The notes beneath the pieces are model-generated. The model was not told the origin of the DNA. It made no database searches and saw only the letters and a list, made by a program, of their open reading frames with translations. This document shows, piece after piece, positions 15,399-24,795 of a stretch of DNA of 32,628 nucleotides. The stretch comes from Planctomycetaceae bacterium (GTDB lineage Bacteria; Planctomycetota; Planctomycetia; Planctomycetales; Planctomycetaceae): assembly GCA_021732845.1 (NCBI GenBank), contig JAKFUF010000085.1, positions 1 to 32,628 of the forward strand, in the 5' to 3' direction. The stretch's first letter is position 1. Each line of letters begins with the position of its first letter. Made by a program: the position numbers and the translations under genes.

Positions 15399-17534
15399 TT
15401 ACGCCTGTCGCAAGAGCAGCGCCCACAATAGCACTGCCAGGGCCAGCATCATGGACAGGGCATAGAACTGCACCAGACCGTTCTGCATCGGACGGGCTGG
15501 CTTGCCCAGCAACAGGCCGGGCAGGCTGCCAATGCCGTTGACGAGCAGCGTATCAATCAGGATCCAGTCGAGGAAGCGGCTGACCTGCGCCAGCGCCTTC
15601 AGCGGCATGACCAACAGCGAAGAGAAGGTTTCATCCAGATACAACTTCTTCTGGCTGGCGGTGGTCAGCGGACCAAACAGCTTGCCAAACAGAGCCGGCA
15701 GGCTGGAGGGCTGGCCGTACATCACGAACCCCAGGCCGATCCCGGCCAGTGCCAGAATCGTACTGGTGATCGCCACGGTCCAATTCATCGGCTCATGCGC
15801 AGCGGCCCCCTGGATGGTGAGCCCCAGGTATTCGTTGAACAGCCCCGTGGGGTGCCCCAACAGCATCCCGACCATCACCGCTCCGCCAGCCAGAATCCAC
15901 AATGGAATCGTCATGACAGGTGGTGACTCGTGGGCGTGATGACCGGCTTCGTGGGGGATCTTCTCTTCGCCCCAGAAGGTCAGGAAATACGCCCGCGACG
16001 TATAGAACGCCGTCAGGAAGGCGGTGAACACACCCGACCAGTAGAGGAACTTGAAGATCGTCCGCTGCTTGAGGCCGAAGACCGGATACTCGCGGCGTTC
16101 AATAGCGGTAAGGGAGAGCTTAGGAGCCTCGTGATTCTCCGCCGCCTTCGCGGTCTCCGTACCGGTCTTGTGTACCTCGGTTTTGTGCTCCGGCGGATGG
16201 CCGGCACCTTCCGCGTGATGTTCCACCTTCTCCGAGCCATAGGCCGCGGCATGCACCGCCGACAGGACGGTATCCTTGCTCCAGAAGCCCGACAGTGGGA
16301 ACAACCCGGCCAGCGCCAGGGCACCGCACAGGAATGTCATGTGCGTCTGCGGCATCACGTGCCGCAGACCGCCGAATTTCCGCATGTCGATGATCCCGCC
16401 CATGGCGTGCATCACGCTGCCAGCGGCGAGGAACAACAGTGCCTTGAAGAACGCGTGGGTCACCAGGTGGAACATCCCGCCAGTGACGCCCAGAATCGAC
16501 TGCGCCCCCAGGGCCAGCACCATGTATCCGAGCTGGCTGACGGTCGAGTAGGCCAGGACGCGCTTCAGATCGGTCTGCGTCAGGGCGATCAGTGCGGCCA
16601 GCAGTGCGGTGAGCCCGCCCACACAAGCCACCACCGTCTGGACATCCGGGACTTCCATGAACAGCAGGGTGCAGCGCGTGACCATGTAGACCCCGGCCGT
16701 CACCATCGTGGCGGCGTGAATCAGCGCGGAGACGGGCGTCGGCCCTTCCATCGCGTCCGGCAGCCACACCTGCAGCGGGAACTGGGCGCTTTTGCCCACC
16801 GCGCCGGTGAACAGGCCGAAGCAGATCATCGCCAGCACCGTCGGATCTTTGCCAGCAATGGCGCTCGGCACCAGGACCACGTCAAAATCGACCGACTTGA
16901 ACGTCACCCAGATCAGGAAGATGCCCAGGGCAAAGCCGAAGTCACCGATGCGGTTGACGATGAACGCCTTCATCCCGGCGGCGGCCGCTTCCGGCTTCTC
17001 GTACCAGAAGCCGATCAGCAGATAACTGCACAGACCGACCGCCTCCCAGAACATGAACAACTGAACGAAGTTGGAGGCCAACACCAGGTTGATCATCGAA
17101 AACACAAACAGCGCCACGACGCTGAAGAACCGCCAGTAGCCACGCTCGCCATGCATGTAGCCGGAGGCGTAGATCACCACCAGCGTGCTGATGAAGGTCA
17201 CCATGCTCAGCATCAGGGCCGTGAGCGAATCTGCCCGCAGCTTGATCTGAATCAGCACCGGCTGAATGGCATCGCCCACGCCGCCGCCCATCGCGCCGGG
17301 ATCCGCAAACTGCGGGATGTCCATCCAGGTGTAAAGCAGCTCGGCTTTGGTGTGCCCCGGAGCCGAATTGAGGTTGAGCATCAGGGCCAGCGAGCAGACA
17401 AACGACAGTCCACAGGCGATGGCCACCGGCCAGTGGCTGCGCTCGTGCAGCACCTTCGCGCCCAGCACCGCCACGATCAGACAGGCCAAGAGCGGGAACA
17501 GCGGAATCAGGATCAACAAAGTTTCGAGACTCAT
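15399..17534 (-). CDS. nuoL: NADH-quinone oxidoreductase subunit L
   Basis: Largest proton-pumping subunit of complex I, 711 aa, with the long lateral helix expected at the C-terminus. The key glutamate is in LFMFWEAVGLCSYLLIGFWYEKPEA and the lysine region is GKSAQFPLQVWLPDAMEGPTPVSALIHAATMVTAG. Also visible are DLKRVLAYSTVSQLGYM and FKALLFLAAGSVMHAM. A charged His/Glu/Lys-rich insert follows GFWSKDTVLSAVHAAAYG (about residues 425-470, with HHAEGAGHPPEHKTEVHK). It probably forms a surface loop and is absent from typical NuoL. The ATG start overlaps the nuoK stop by four bases, implying coupled translation. Confidence 0.97.
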   Translation of the reverse strand: MSLETLLILIPLFPLLACLIVAVLGAKVLHERSHWPVAIACGLSFVCSLALMLNLNSAPGHTKAELLYTWMDIPQFADPGAMGGGVGDAIQPVLIQIKLRADSLTALMLSMVTFISTLVVIYASGYMHGERGYWRFFSVVALFVFSMINLVLASNFVQLFMFWEAVGLCSYLLIGFWYEKPEAAAAGMKAFIVNRIGDFGFALGIFLIWVTFKSVDFDVVLVPSAIAGKDPTVLAMICFGLFTGAVGKSAQFPLQVWLPDAMEGPTPVSALIHAATMVTAGVYMVTRCTLLFMEVPDVQTVVACVGGLTALLAALIALTQTDLKRVLAYSTVSQLGYMVLALGAQSILGVTGGMFHLVTHAFFKALLFLAAGSVMHAMGGIIDMRKFGGLRHVMPQTHMTFLCGALALAGLFPLSGFWSKDTVLSAVHAAAYGSEKVEHHAEGAGHPPEHKTEVHKTGTETAKAAENHEAPKLSLTAIERREYPVFGLKQRTIFKFLYWSGVFTAFLTAFYTSRAYFLTFWGEEKIPHEAGHHAHESPPVMTIPLWILAGGAVMVGMLLGHPTGLFNEYLGLTIQGAAAHEPMNWTVAITSTILALAGIGLGFVMYGQPSSLPALFGKLFGPLTTASQKKLYLDETFSSLLVMPLKALAQVSRFLDWILIDTLLVNGIGSLPGLLLGKPARPMQNGLVQFYALSMMLALAVLLWALLLRQA

Positions 17535-18031
17535 CGATCCCCCTCCCGTCCCACGCCCACCGGCCGTGGTTCACCCATCGCGCCGCGCATCTTGCCTTCG
17601 CCCTCGGTGGTTTTGCCGTGACCCGGCAGCCGTCCCGCCACCGTCAACACCGGCCACTTCGTTTCCGGCGGCGGCTCTTCCGCCGGCGGCTCGTCTTCAT
17701 CAGGGGGCGGCTGGTCGGGTTCGCGCAAATCCTGCCACAGCGACACGTCGAGCGAGTTGCCGCGGCGGAACAGCACCACCACCAGCGCGAGAGCGATCGC
17801 CGCCTCGGAGGCTGCGATCGCCAGGCTGAAGATCGAGAACACCTGCCCGGCCCAGTTGTTGTGGAACCGGCTGAAAGCCACGAGGGTCAATGAGACCCCC
17901 TGCAGCATCAGCTCGGCGCACAGAAACATCACAATCAGATTGCGCCGCGCCAGAAACCCGACCAGTCCCAGCGAGAACAAGAGTCCCCCCAGGATCAAGC
18001 CATTGTTCAGCGCCGCTTCGCTTCCCGGCAT
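17531..18031 (-). CDS. nuoK: NADH-quinone oxidoreductase subunit K with Pro/Glu-rich tail
   Basis: Small membrane subunit of the complex I proton path. Residues 1-100 are standard NuoK with three transmembrane helices and both buried glutamates, in FLCAELMLQGVSLTLVAF and AIAASEAAIALALVVVLFRR. The oddity is a tail of about 65 residues, first acidic and proline-rich (DQPPPDEDEPPAEEPPPE) and then Gly/Arg-rich, taking the protein to 166 aa where about 100 is usual. The tail's last codons overlap the start of nuoL. It may be a tolerated read-on extension rather than a domain. Start ATG 18031, 67 bp after nuoJ. Confidence 0.93.
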   Translation of the reverse strand: MPGSEAALNNGLILGGLLFSLGLVGFLARRNLIVMFLCAELMLQGVSLTLVAFSRFHNNWAGQVFSIFSLAIAASEAAIALALVVVLFRRGNSLDVSLWQDLREPDQPPPDEDEPPAEEPPPETKWPVLTVAGRLPGHGKTTEGEGKMRGAMGEPRPVGVGREGDR

Positions 18032-18098
18032 GATGCCCCTTGTCGTGTTTTGCGAAAACTGAATTGCTCTGCGAACGTCTTGTTTGTGTCAATTTCCC

Positions 18099-19004
18099 CT
18101 ACGCGGGCTTCTCGACCTTGTGGCTCGTGATCAGCATCGCCCCGACGACCGCCGCCAACAGCAGCACGCCGACCGCTTCAACACTTGTGTAATGATCCAG
18201 ATACAGTGTCCGGCCCAGACTCGCCACATGCGGACCGTTGCCGATCGCCCATCTGGACGCCTGCTCTGCTGGTGTCCCCACTGTCTGCAAGGCGTTCACC
18301 GGAGGCAGTGAAGTCACGCTTCGGCTGCCGGGGGTTGCGTGCTCTGTCTTTGCCGAAAAATGAATCGTTCCCAGCAGCGCGGAGGCCATCAGCACACCCG
18401 CGATGCACGAAAACAGGGGTTCGCGGCTGGTCCGATCGTAGGCGGCGGCACCCATCGGCTGGGCCAGCATCACCACGAACAGGAACGTCACGATGATCGC
18501 GCCAGCGTAAATGATGATGGTCGACGCAGCGAGGAACTCGGCTCCCTGTTGGAAGTACAACCCAGAATTCGCCAGCAGCACCATCGCGAACCACAACGCC
18601 GAATACACCGGGTTGCGGCTGGTGATCATCATCAGGGCGGAAACAAGGCTGATGCCGGCGCAGGTGAAGAAGATCACATCGGCGGGGACATTGCCCAAGG
18701 GCCAGAACAATGAAGCCGGGTGACCCGCGGTGATCGCTGCAGAAACCGGGGCGGTCACCAGCAGAACCAGCGAGATGGTCGCCAGGATCGCACCGACGAA
18801 CCGGCCGCCTTCAGCCCCACCTTCGGTGCGACTGCGGCGCGGCAGCATCAAGAACAGCCCCAGGCCGCCAGCCGCCAAAATCGCCAGTGCGCGCACCACC
18901 ATGCCGCCAACGCTGGTGCCTTCGACGAGGCCCTTCCACATTGGGTTGGACGTGGTCTGCGCAAACATGGCTTGCGCAATCAGATTCATCGACAACACAG
19001 GCAT
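18099..19004 (-). CDS. nuoJ: NADH-quinone oxidoreductase subunit J
   Basis: Membrane subunit of complex I next to NuoK, here 301 aa. The conserved core starts near residue 105 with DVIFFTCAGISLVSALMMITSRNPVYSALWF and continues with QGAEFLAASTIIIYAGAIIVTFLFVVMLAQP, the pi-bulge helix region of NuoJ. The last helix is AVGVLLLAAVVGAMLITS. About 100 residues precede the core and contain two extra hydrophobic stretches (VRALAILAAGGLGLFLML and FVGAILATISLVLLVTAPVSAA), an N-terminal extension most NuoJ proteins lack. The ATG at 19004 is preceded by AAGGAC, and TGA of nuoI ends three bases before it. Confidence 0.93.
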   Translation of the reverse strand: MPVLSMNLIAQAMFAQTTSNPMWKGLVEGTSVGGMVVRALAILAAGGLGLFLMLPRRSRTEGGAEGGRFVGAILATISLVLLVTAPVSAAITAGHPASLFWPLGNVPADVIFFTCAGISLVSALMMITSRNPVYSALWFAMVLLANSGLYFQQGAEFLAASTIIIYAGAIIVTFLFVVMLAQPMGAAAYDRTSREPLFSCIAGVLMASALLGTIHFSAKTEHATPGSRSVTSLPPVNALQTVGTPAEQASRWAIGNGPHVASLGRTLYLDHYTSVEAVGVLLLAAVVGAMLITSHKVEKPA

Positions 19005-19007
19005 CGG

Positions 19008-19571
19008 TCAGTGTCCTTTCACGGGCCGAGCTGGAGCCGGATGTCCCGCGGACTTCATCGGTTCCTGATCTTTGGTCATGTCGTACACCGACAGCAGCTT
19101 TTCCTTGTCGAAGATCATCTCTTCGCGGCTCGCGCCCGTCAGGTCGAACAAACTGGTCAGCTCGATCGCATCGACCGGGCAGGCCTCTTCGCACATTCCG
19201 CAGAAGATGCACCGCAGTTCATCAATGACAAAGCTCTGCGGATATTTTTCGCGGTCTTCCCACGGGGCCTCCGTCCCGACGATGTCGATGCAGTGGGCCG
19301 GGCAGGCCGTGGCGCACAGGAAACAAGCCACGCATTTGACGCGGTTGTGTTCGTCCTTGTTCAGCCGATGCACACCGCGGTAGATCAGGGCGTTGCCGAA
19401 TGTCGGTCGCTGTTCGGGAAACTGCGTTGTGAAGTCGTCGCCCTGCACCACCTTGAACAAGTGCTTGATCGTTGTCGTCAAGCCGTCCACGAAGGGCGTC
19501 AGGTACATGCGGCCGGCGAACCCCAGTTGAGGCTCCTCGACCCACTTGATGGACTTGTCGTCGGTTTTCAT
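19008..19571 (-). CDS. nuoI: NADH-quinone oxidoreductase subunit I (main operon copy)
   Basis: Peripheral subunit carrying clusters N6a and N6b that pass electrons from NuoG to NuoB, 187 aa. Two complete [4Fe-4S] motifs are seen: C80-x2-C83-x2-C86-x3-C90-P and C121-x2-C124-x2-C127-x3-C131-P. The N-terminal helix region (FVDGLTTTIKHLFK) should lie along the membrane arm. The tail after residue 165 is variable. It differs strongly from the second NuoI at 27851-28402, which has a different N-terminus and a longer spacer after the second cluster. Start ATG 19571; 79 bp after nuoH and 3 bp before nuoJ. Confidence 0.96.
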   Translation of the reverse strand: MKTDDKSIKWVEEPQLGFAGRMYLTPFVDGLTTTIKHLFKVVQGDDFTTQFPEQRPTFGNALIYRGVHRLNKDEHNRVKCVACFLCATACPAHCIDIVGTEAPWEDREKYPQSFVIDELRCIFCGMCEEACPVDAIELTSLFDLTGASREEMIFDKEKLLSVYDMTKDQEPMKSAGHPAPARPVKGH

Positions 19572-19650
19572 GGTGACACAGATTTCATCGTTCTTGACGC
19601 AGGTTGTCGCTGCTTTGCTTGTCTCATCGCTTTGTTTCTATACCGCCCGA

Positions 19651-20835
19651 TCAAGTCCTGGCGGGAAGTTGAACCTTGGGAGCTTCCAGTGGCTTGAGGA
19701 CCGTCACCGCGAACACCGTCGCCGCCAGCGTCCCCCAGGCGATCAGCGCCTTCAGGAAGAACTGCTGTGGACCCAGGAATTCCTGGCAGGCCGCACTGAC
19801 GACCAGGTTCACCAAACCGAAGGGGATCATGACCTTCCAGCCGATGCTCATCAACTGGTCGTAGCGGAACCGCGGCCAGCTCCAGCGCGTCCACATGAAG
19901 AAAAACACCATCAGCAGCACTTTGAACGACAGCACCAGGACATAAATCACCCCGCCAAACATCGTCACCGTCTCCGGTTTCGCTGCCGGGGCGATGAACC
20001 ACAGGTGCCAGCCGCCGAAGAACAGGATCACTGCCAGGAAAGCGACCGTGATCATGTGGATGTATTCGGAGAGGGCGAACATGCCGAACTTCATGCCGGT
20101 GTATTCGGTGTGGTAGCCACCAACCAGTTCCTGCTCGGCTTCCGGCAAATCGAATGGCAGCCGGGCACTTTCCGCGAAGCCACTGATCAGGAAGACAATG
20201 AACCCCATGGGCTGCAGCAGGAAGAACCACCAGCCTGAGTTGGCCTGGGCGGTCATCACCGTTTCCATCTTGAGCGAGCCGGTCAGCAGCACGACCCCCA
20301 CCACCGACAGACCCAGCGGAATTTCGTAGCTCACCAATTGGGCACTGGACCGCAGTCCGCCCAGGAAGCTGTATTTGTTGTTGGACGCCCAGCCGCCGAG
20401 GATCACCCCGTACACGCCGAGGCTGCTGACCGCGAACACGAACAGCAGGCCGATGTCCAGGCCCGGTGAGATCGTCAGCTCAATTGGCTGCTTCACGCCG
20501 GGAAACGGCATGTAGTAACCGAAGGGAACCGTGGCGAAGGTCACCAGGGCCGTCGCCATGATCGAGATGGGCGCGATCAGGAACACCAGCTTGTCGGCAC
20601 CCGCCGGGATGATTTCTTCCTTCAGGATGAACTTCAACCCGTCGGCCAGTGGCTGCAGCAGCCCGAAGGGACCGACGCGGTTGGGGCCGAGACGGTCTTG
20701 AATGAACGCGGCGACACGGCGCTCGGCCAAGACGAGGTAAGCCACGGCTCCCTGCAGGACGCCGACGACCACCGCGATCTTGAGCAGCGGTTCGAGCCAC
20801 TCTTGAGGAGGTAAATAGGGAGTTAAAAAGTCCAT
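19651..20835 (-). CDS. nuoH: NADH-quinone oxidoreductase subunit H
   Basis: Membrane subunit that forms the quinone chamber with NuoB and NuoD, 394 aa from the ATG at 20835. Signature blocks are LAERRVAAFIQDRLGPNRVGPFGLLQPLADGLK, SFLGGLRSSAQLVSYEIPLGLS and the acidic funnel loop FAESARLPFDLPEAEQELVGGYHTEYTGMKF. Most complex I proteins have NRxPFDLPE in that loop; here it is ARLPFDLPE. Eight or nine transmembrane helices are evident. The ATG at 20835 has AGGTGGG about seven bases upstream. A GTG at 20841 would overlap the nuoG stop as GTGA and add two residues. Confidence 0.95.
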   Translation of the reverse strand: MDFLTPYLPPQEWLEPLLKIAVVVGVLQGAVAYLVLAERRVAAFIQDRLGPNRVGPFGLLQPLADGLKFILKEEIIPAGADKLVFLIAPISIMATALVTFATVPFGYYMPFPGVKQPIELTISPGLDIGLLFVFAVSSLGVYGVILGGWASNNKYSFLGGLRSSAQLVSYEIPLGLSVVGVVLLTGSLKMETVMTAQANSGWWFFLLQPMGFIVFLISGFAESARLPFDLPEAEQELVGGYHTEYTGMKFGMFALSEYIHMITVAFLAVILFFGGWHLWFIAPAAKPETVTMFGGVIYVLVLSFKVLLMVFFFMWTRWSWPRFRYDQLMSIGWKVMIPFGLVNLVVSAACQEFLGPQQFFLKALIAWGTLAATVFAVTVLKPLEAPKVQLPART

Positions 20836-20837
20836 TG

Positions 20838-22565
20838 TCACCCACCTGCCACATCAATGACTTCGAGCATTGGCGATGCCACGGAGCGGAACGTCGGCAA
20901 TGGATGCGTGACCGTTCCCAAGGCCGTGGTCGCCGGCTTCTTCTCCGTGCCCGTCACGAGGTTCAATCCCGCTTCCGGCACGCCGTCTCCCGCGCGGGCG
21001 AAGAACGGAATCACCGCGGCGATTTCCGCGAGCACATCCGCCGGGCTATACAACCCCTTGCGGCCTGACAAGTCGCAGAACGTCTGCCCGTCGGTGTGCG
21101 CCCCTTCGATTGGCCGCAGCGCCCATTCGGTTGACTGGATCAGCCCCGCATGGTTGACGTAACTGCCACCTTTCTCCGCGGAGGAGACGCCGGGGACGAT
21201 CAGATCCGCCCGCCGGGCCAGCTTCGACGGCAGCATGTCCTGCACGATCAGCGTGTGAACTTTTTCAAACACCGTGGCTTCCGCGTCGTCGATCCAGCTT
21301 CCTGGATAGTTCGCGGTCACATACACATCGGTGATCTCGCCGGCATCGATCTTCTTCAGCAGCATCGGCCAGTCCGAGTCTTTGCCTTCGACATGCTTCA
21401 GGACTTCTTCGACGCCACGGCGGTTCGGTGCCCGCTCGGCGCGAATGGTGAAGCCCGACTTAAAGACCTCGTCGCCAGCCGGATAGACGGGAATCTTCCC
21501 AACGGTCAGCACGACATGCCGCGACAGGTGCTTGGCGAACAAGGCCAGCAGATAGGCTTCTTCCACCGTCAGGAACGGGGAGAAGACGACCGCCAGTTTC
21601 GCCCCGCCATGCCGGTTGACGGCATCCTGCAGCGCGTCGCGAACCGCCTTGAGACCGTCCGACCAGTTCAGATCTTCCCAGCGGTCTTTCTGCCGCCGTT
21701 TGATCCCGTTGATCCGCTCGGGAGCGCGGACATGACTGTTTTCGTACCGCCCGATGTCGCACATCCACCAGTCATTGGCGTTGGGGTTGTACCGGGGCTG
21801 AATCCGGTACAGCTCGTTGTGGCTCGTCTGCAACTGGACGCTGCAGCCGGTGCTGCACTGGGTGCAGACCGAATCATGAGGCTGCATGAACCAGACGCGC
21901 TGCTGGTACAAGAAGTCCGTTGAACAGAGAGCACCCACCGGGCACAGGTCGTTCACATTGCCCGACATCTTGTCTTCGATTGGGAAGCCTTCGAAGACAT
22001 CGATTTCGGCATGATGGCCGCGGTCGATGACCATCAGCTCGCCGCCGCCGGAGACTTCCCGCGTGAAGCGGACGCAGCGGCTGCACATCACGCAACGGTC
22101 GGCAAACAGCGAAACGTGCGGCCCCAAGTCCCGCCGTTGGCTGGTGAACGGCTTGACGTCCGCCCGCCGTTCCTTGTGGCCGTAGTTGAAGTAATAGTCC
22201 TGCAGCCAGCACTCACCCGCCTGGTCGCAGATGGGACAGTCGACTGGGTGGTCGAGCAGCAGGCCTTCCTGGACAAAGTTCTGGTTGGCGCGGACCTTGG
22301 GGCTGTCGGTGACGACGACGGTGCCGTCTTTGGCGGGGGTCTGACAGGCGGGCACGAGCCGCGGCAACATATCGATCTTGCCGGTCTCTTTGTTCTTGGT
22401 GCCGACTTCGACCAGGCACATGCGGCAACTGGCGACAACGGTCAAACCCGGATGCCAGCAATAGAACGGAATCGGCTTGTGGACGCGGTCAGCCACCTGA
22501 ATCAGGTTCAGCCGCTCGTCGTCGCCAATCTGCACTTCAAGGCCATCAACAATGATGGTCGCCAT
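20838..22565 (-). CDS. nuoG: NADH-quinone oxidoreductase subunit G
   Basis: Fe-S subunit of the NADH module, 575 aa. All ligand sets are present: [2Fe-2S] C36, C47, C50, C74; the His-ligated N5 motif H106-x3-C110-x2-C113-x5-C119; [4Fe-4S] C158, C161, C164 with C208; and the extra N7 cluster, C234-x2-C237-x3-C241-x27-C269. N7 is known from E. coli, Thermus and Aquifex but missing from mitochondria and many bacteria. The molybdopterin-oxidoreductase-like C-terminal part is short compared with E. coli (908 aa), although phrases such as LIVQDMLPSKLARRADLIVPG and EKGGSYVNHAG remain. Start ATG 22565; the stop touches nuoH. Confidence 0.95.
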   Translation of the reverse strand: MATIIVDGLEVQIGDDERLNLIQVADRVHKPIPFYCWHPGLTVVASCRMCLVEVGTKNKETGKIDMLPRLVPACQTPAKDGTVVVTDSPKVRANQNFVQEGLLLDHPVDCPICDQAGECWLQDYYFNYGHKERRADVKPFTSQRRDLGPHVSLFADRCVMCSRCVRFTREVSGGGELMVIDRGHHAEIDVFEGFPIEDKMSGNVNDLCPVGALCSTDFLYQQRVWFMQPHDSVCTQCSTGCSVQLQTSHNELYRIQPRYNPNANDWWMCDIGRYENSHVRAPERINGIKRRQKDRWEDLNWSDGLKAVRDALQDAVNRHGGAKLAVVFSPFLTVEEAYLLALFAKHLSRHVVLTVGKIPVYPAGDEVFKSGFTIRAERAPNRRGVEEVLKHVEGKDSDWPMLLKKIDAGEITDVYVTANYPGSWIDDAEATVFEKVHTLIVQDMLPSKLARRADLIVPGVSSAEKGGSYVNHAGLIQSTEWALRPIEGAHTDGQTFCDLSGRKGLYSPADVLAEIAAVIPFFARAGDGVPEAGLNLVTGTEKKPATTALGTVTHPLPTFRSVASPMLEVIDVAGG

Positions 22566-22665
22566 CCGGTATTCTCCGATGCCCCGTAGAGGCCGTTTTG
22601 TTCGCCGCGAAACTTAAGTGGGTTGATCTATTGAGCGACGAAGCCTTGATAAGGAGTGCTGGCCA

Positions 22666-24021
22666 TCAGTGCCCCGCAATTCCCACCAGTTCCAGCGCCT
22701 CCACCGCGTGTTCTTCCATAAAGCCCGCCGGGTTGGTGCGGCGGATGTAGTCTTCAAATTCACCCCGAAACTTCTTGACTGCGTTCTTCATCGGCCAGGC
22801 GGCACCGTCCGCCAAGCCACAGATTGTGGTGCCCGGCATGATGCCGATCGACTCGGAGATGTTCAACAGAATGTCCAGATCCTTGAACCGCCCCTTGCCG
22901 GCCTTGATGCGGTGCATGATCCGTTCGGACCAGCTGGTTCCTTCGCGGCACGGCGTGCATTGTCCGCACGACTCGTGGGCGAAGAACCGGCAGCAGTTGT
23001 GCAGATAATCCACGATGGACACCGTTTCGTCCATGACCGTGACGGCCGCAGTTCCCAAACCGAGACAACCGACGGTCCCGGGGCCGGCAAAGTCCAGCTT
23101 GATGTCCAACTCTTTCTCAGTCAGCAGCCCCATGCTGATTCCACCGGGAACCGCCATCTTCACCTTGCGGCCCTTCCACACCCCGCCACCCTGGTTCTCG
23201 ATCAGTTCGCGGCAGGTGATCCCCATCGGGGCTTCGTAACAGCCGGGCTTGTTCACATGTCCGCTGACGCAATACAGTTTCGGGCCGTAACTCCCCGGAT
23301 CGCGCGGCCCCGTGGAGGGCACGCCGATCGACTTGTACCAGTCCACACCACGGTTGATGATGTGCGGCACGTTGGCGACGGTTTCGGGGTTGTTGACCAC
23401 GGTCGGCTTGCGGAACGCCCCTTCGACGGCAGGAAACGGTGGCTTGATCCGCGGCCAAGCCCGCTTGCCTTCCAGGCTCTCGATCAACCCCGTCTCTTCC
23501 CCGCAGATGTATGCGGCGGCACCGCGATGCAGGTAGATGTTCAGGTTGAAGTCACTGCCCAGAATCTTGTTGCCGAGCATGTTCTTGGCGTAACACTCGT
23601 CGATCGCCATCTGCAGCCGCTTGTAGGCGGTGGGGTATTCGTAGCGGACATAGATGTAGGCCGTTGTCGCCTTCGTGGCGTAACAGGCGATCATCGTGCC
23701 TTCGAGCACCTGATGCGGGTCCTGCTCCATGAGAATGCGGTTGTTGAACGTCGCCGGCTCACTCTCGTCGGCGTTGATGCACATATAGATCGGACCGGGA
23801 TGATTGGGCGGCAGGAAGCCCCATTTCACCCCTGTCGGGAACCCGGCACCACCGCGCCCGCGCAGACCCGCTGCCTTGACCTGGTCGATGACCTCCGTCG
23901 GCGACATCCCCTTCAAAACCTTGCGCAGCGCGCTGTATCCGCCGCCCGCCTCATACACACTCAGCGTGTGGCTGTCGGGCTTGTTGACGTTGGCCAGCAG
24001 GACGGGTTCGAAGTCAGGCAC
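22666..24021 (-). CDS. nuoF: NADH-quinone oxidoreductase subunit F
   Basis: NADH-oxidising subunit with FMN and cluster N3, 451 aa. The Gly-rich nucleotide motif GRGGAGFPTG spans 55-64; the FMN/NADH region has CINADESEPATFNNR and AAAYICGEETGLIESLEGKR. Cluster N3 ligands are C352, C355 and C358 in ESCGQCTPCREG, plus C401 in TTICGLADGAAWP. With nuoE and nuoG it makes a full NADH dehydrogenase module, so the main operon should accept electrons from NADH rather than from ferredoxin or F420H2. Start GTG 24021. Gaps of 127 bp to nuoE and 100 bp to nuoG contain no recognisable element. Confidence 0.97.
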   Translation of the reverse strand: MPDFEPVLLANVNKPDSHTLSVYEAGGGYSALRKVLKGMSPTEVIDQVKAAGLRGRGGAGFPTGVKWGFLPPNHPGPIYMCINADESEPATFNNRILMEQDPHQVLEGTMIACYATKATTAYIYVRYEYPTAYKRLQMAIDECYAKNMLGNKILGSDFNLNIYLHRGAAAYICGEETGLIESLEGKRAWPRIKPPFPAVEGAFRKPTVVNNPETVANVPHIINRGVDWYKSIGVPSTGPRDPGSYGPKLYCVSGHVNKPGCYEAPMGITCRELIENQGGGVWKGRKVKMAVPGGISMGLLTEKELDIKLDFAGPGTVGCLGLGTAAVTVMDETVSIVDYLHNCCRFFAHESCGQCTPCREGTSWSERIMHRIKAGKGRFKDLDILLNISESIGIMPGTTICGLADGAAWPMKNAVKKFRGEFEDYIRRTNPAGFMEEHAVEALELVGIAGH

Positions 24022-24148
24022 GATAAAACCGTTGGGTTGAACTCTGTTTCGACTGCACTGCGTTTCGACTGCACTGCCCGTTCGCCAGACGCGGCCGTCT
24101 CCACTACTCCTTCAACTCTGGCGAGCGAAGCCAGCTCAATTTGTCGCC

Positions 24149-24670
24149 TCAGTCCGCAGCACGGTCGGCCTGCGATTGCAACTGGCTGACCACATGCGAC
24201 ACCTGATCGACCGACATGTTCTTGTACACTTCATCGCCTGCGAGCATGGCCGGGGCGAAATCGCATACACCGAGGCACTCGCCGAACTCCAGCGTGACCC
24301 GACCGTCCTCCGTGGTCTCGCCGGGACGTACGCCCAGTTTGTCACTCATCGCCGACAACACTTCCTCTCCGCCCCGCAGCGCGCAACTGATCGACCGGCA
24401 AACCCAGGCCCGCACCTTGCCGCAGGGGGTGTGCTTGAAGAAGCCGTAGAACGTGAGCGTATCGTAGACCTGTGCTGGCGAAAGCTCCAGAATTTCGGCG
24501 ATCTCGGGGATCGCCCCCATCGGCACGCACCGCAAATGATCATTCACGATATGCAGCGCGGGAAGCGTCACCGCCTGCTTGGTCGGGTAGCGCGGCAGAT
24601 ACGCCTCGATCTCCTTGCGGATTTCCGGCGTCAAGACTGGCGTTTTGGAGGTTGCCGCTGCTGTGGCCAT
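24149..24670 (-). CDS. nuoE: NADH-quinone oxidoreductase subunit E
   Basis: Thioredoxin-like [2Fe-2S] subunit of the NADH module, 173 aa, binding cluster N1a beside NuoF. The ligands are C91 and C96 (CRSISC) and C132 and C136 (ECLGVC), with the family spacing. The N-terminal helical part contains YPTKQAVTLPALHIV and IAEILELSPAQVYDTLTFYGFF. Start ATG 24670. It follows nuoD after 125 bp and precedes nuoF after 127 bp. Confidence 0.96.
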   Translation of the reverse strand: MATAAATSKTPVLTPEIRKEIEAYLPRYPTKQAVTLPALHIVNDHLRCVPMGAIPEIAEILELSPAQVYDTLTFYGFFKHTPCGKVRAWVCRSISCALRGGEEVLSAMSDKLGVRPGETTEDGRVTLEFGECLGVCDFAPAMLAGDEVYKNMSVDQVSHVVSQLQSQADRAAD

Positions 24671-24795
24671 AACTTGAGATCACTTTGCTTCCGCACCGAA
24701 TGAACACCCCACGACGACGAGCAATCACTCACACCTGCCCGAGAACCGTTCGCGGCCTCACCCAATCGAAAATCCTTCTTCGAAAATCAAAAATC

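Noticed and set aside
15930-17621. 563-codon plus-strand open frame over nuoL
   Set aside because: Antisense of nuoL; composition mirrors hydrophobic codons on the other strand, and nuoL has full family motifs.
22669-24189. 506-codon plus-strand open frame over nuoF
   Set aside because: Antisense of nuoF, which has all cluster N3 and FMN motifs.
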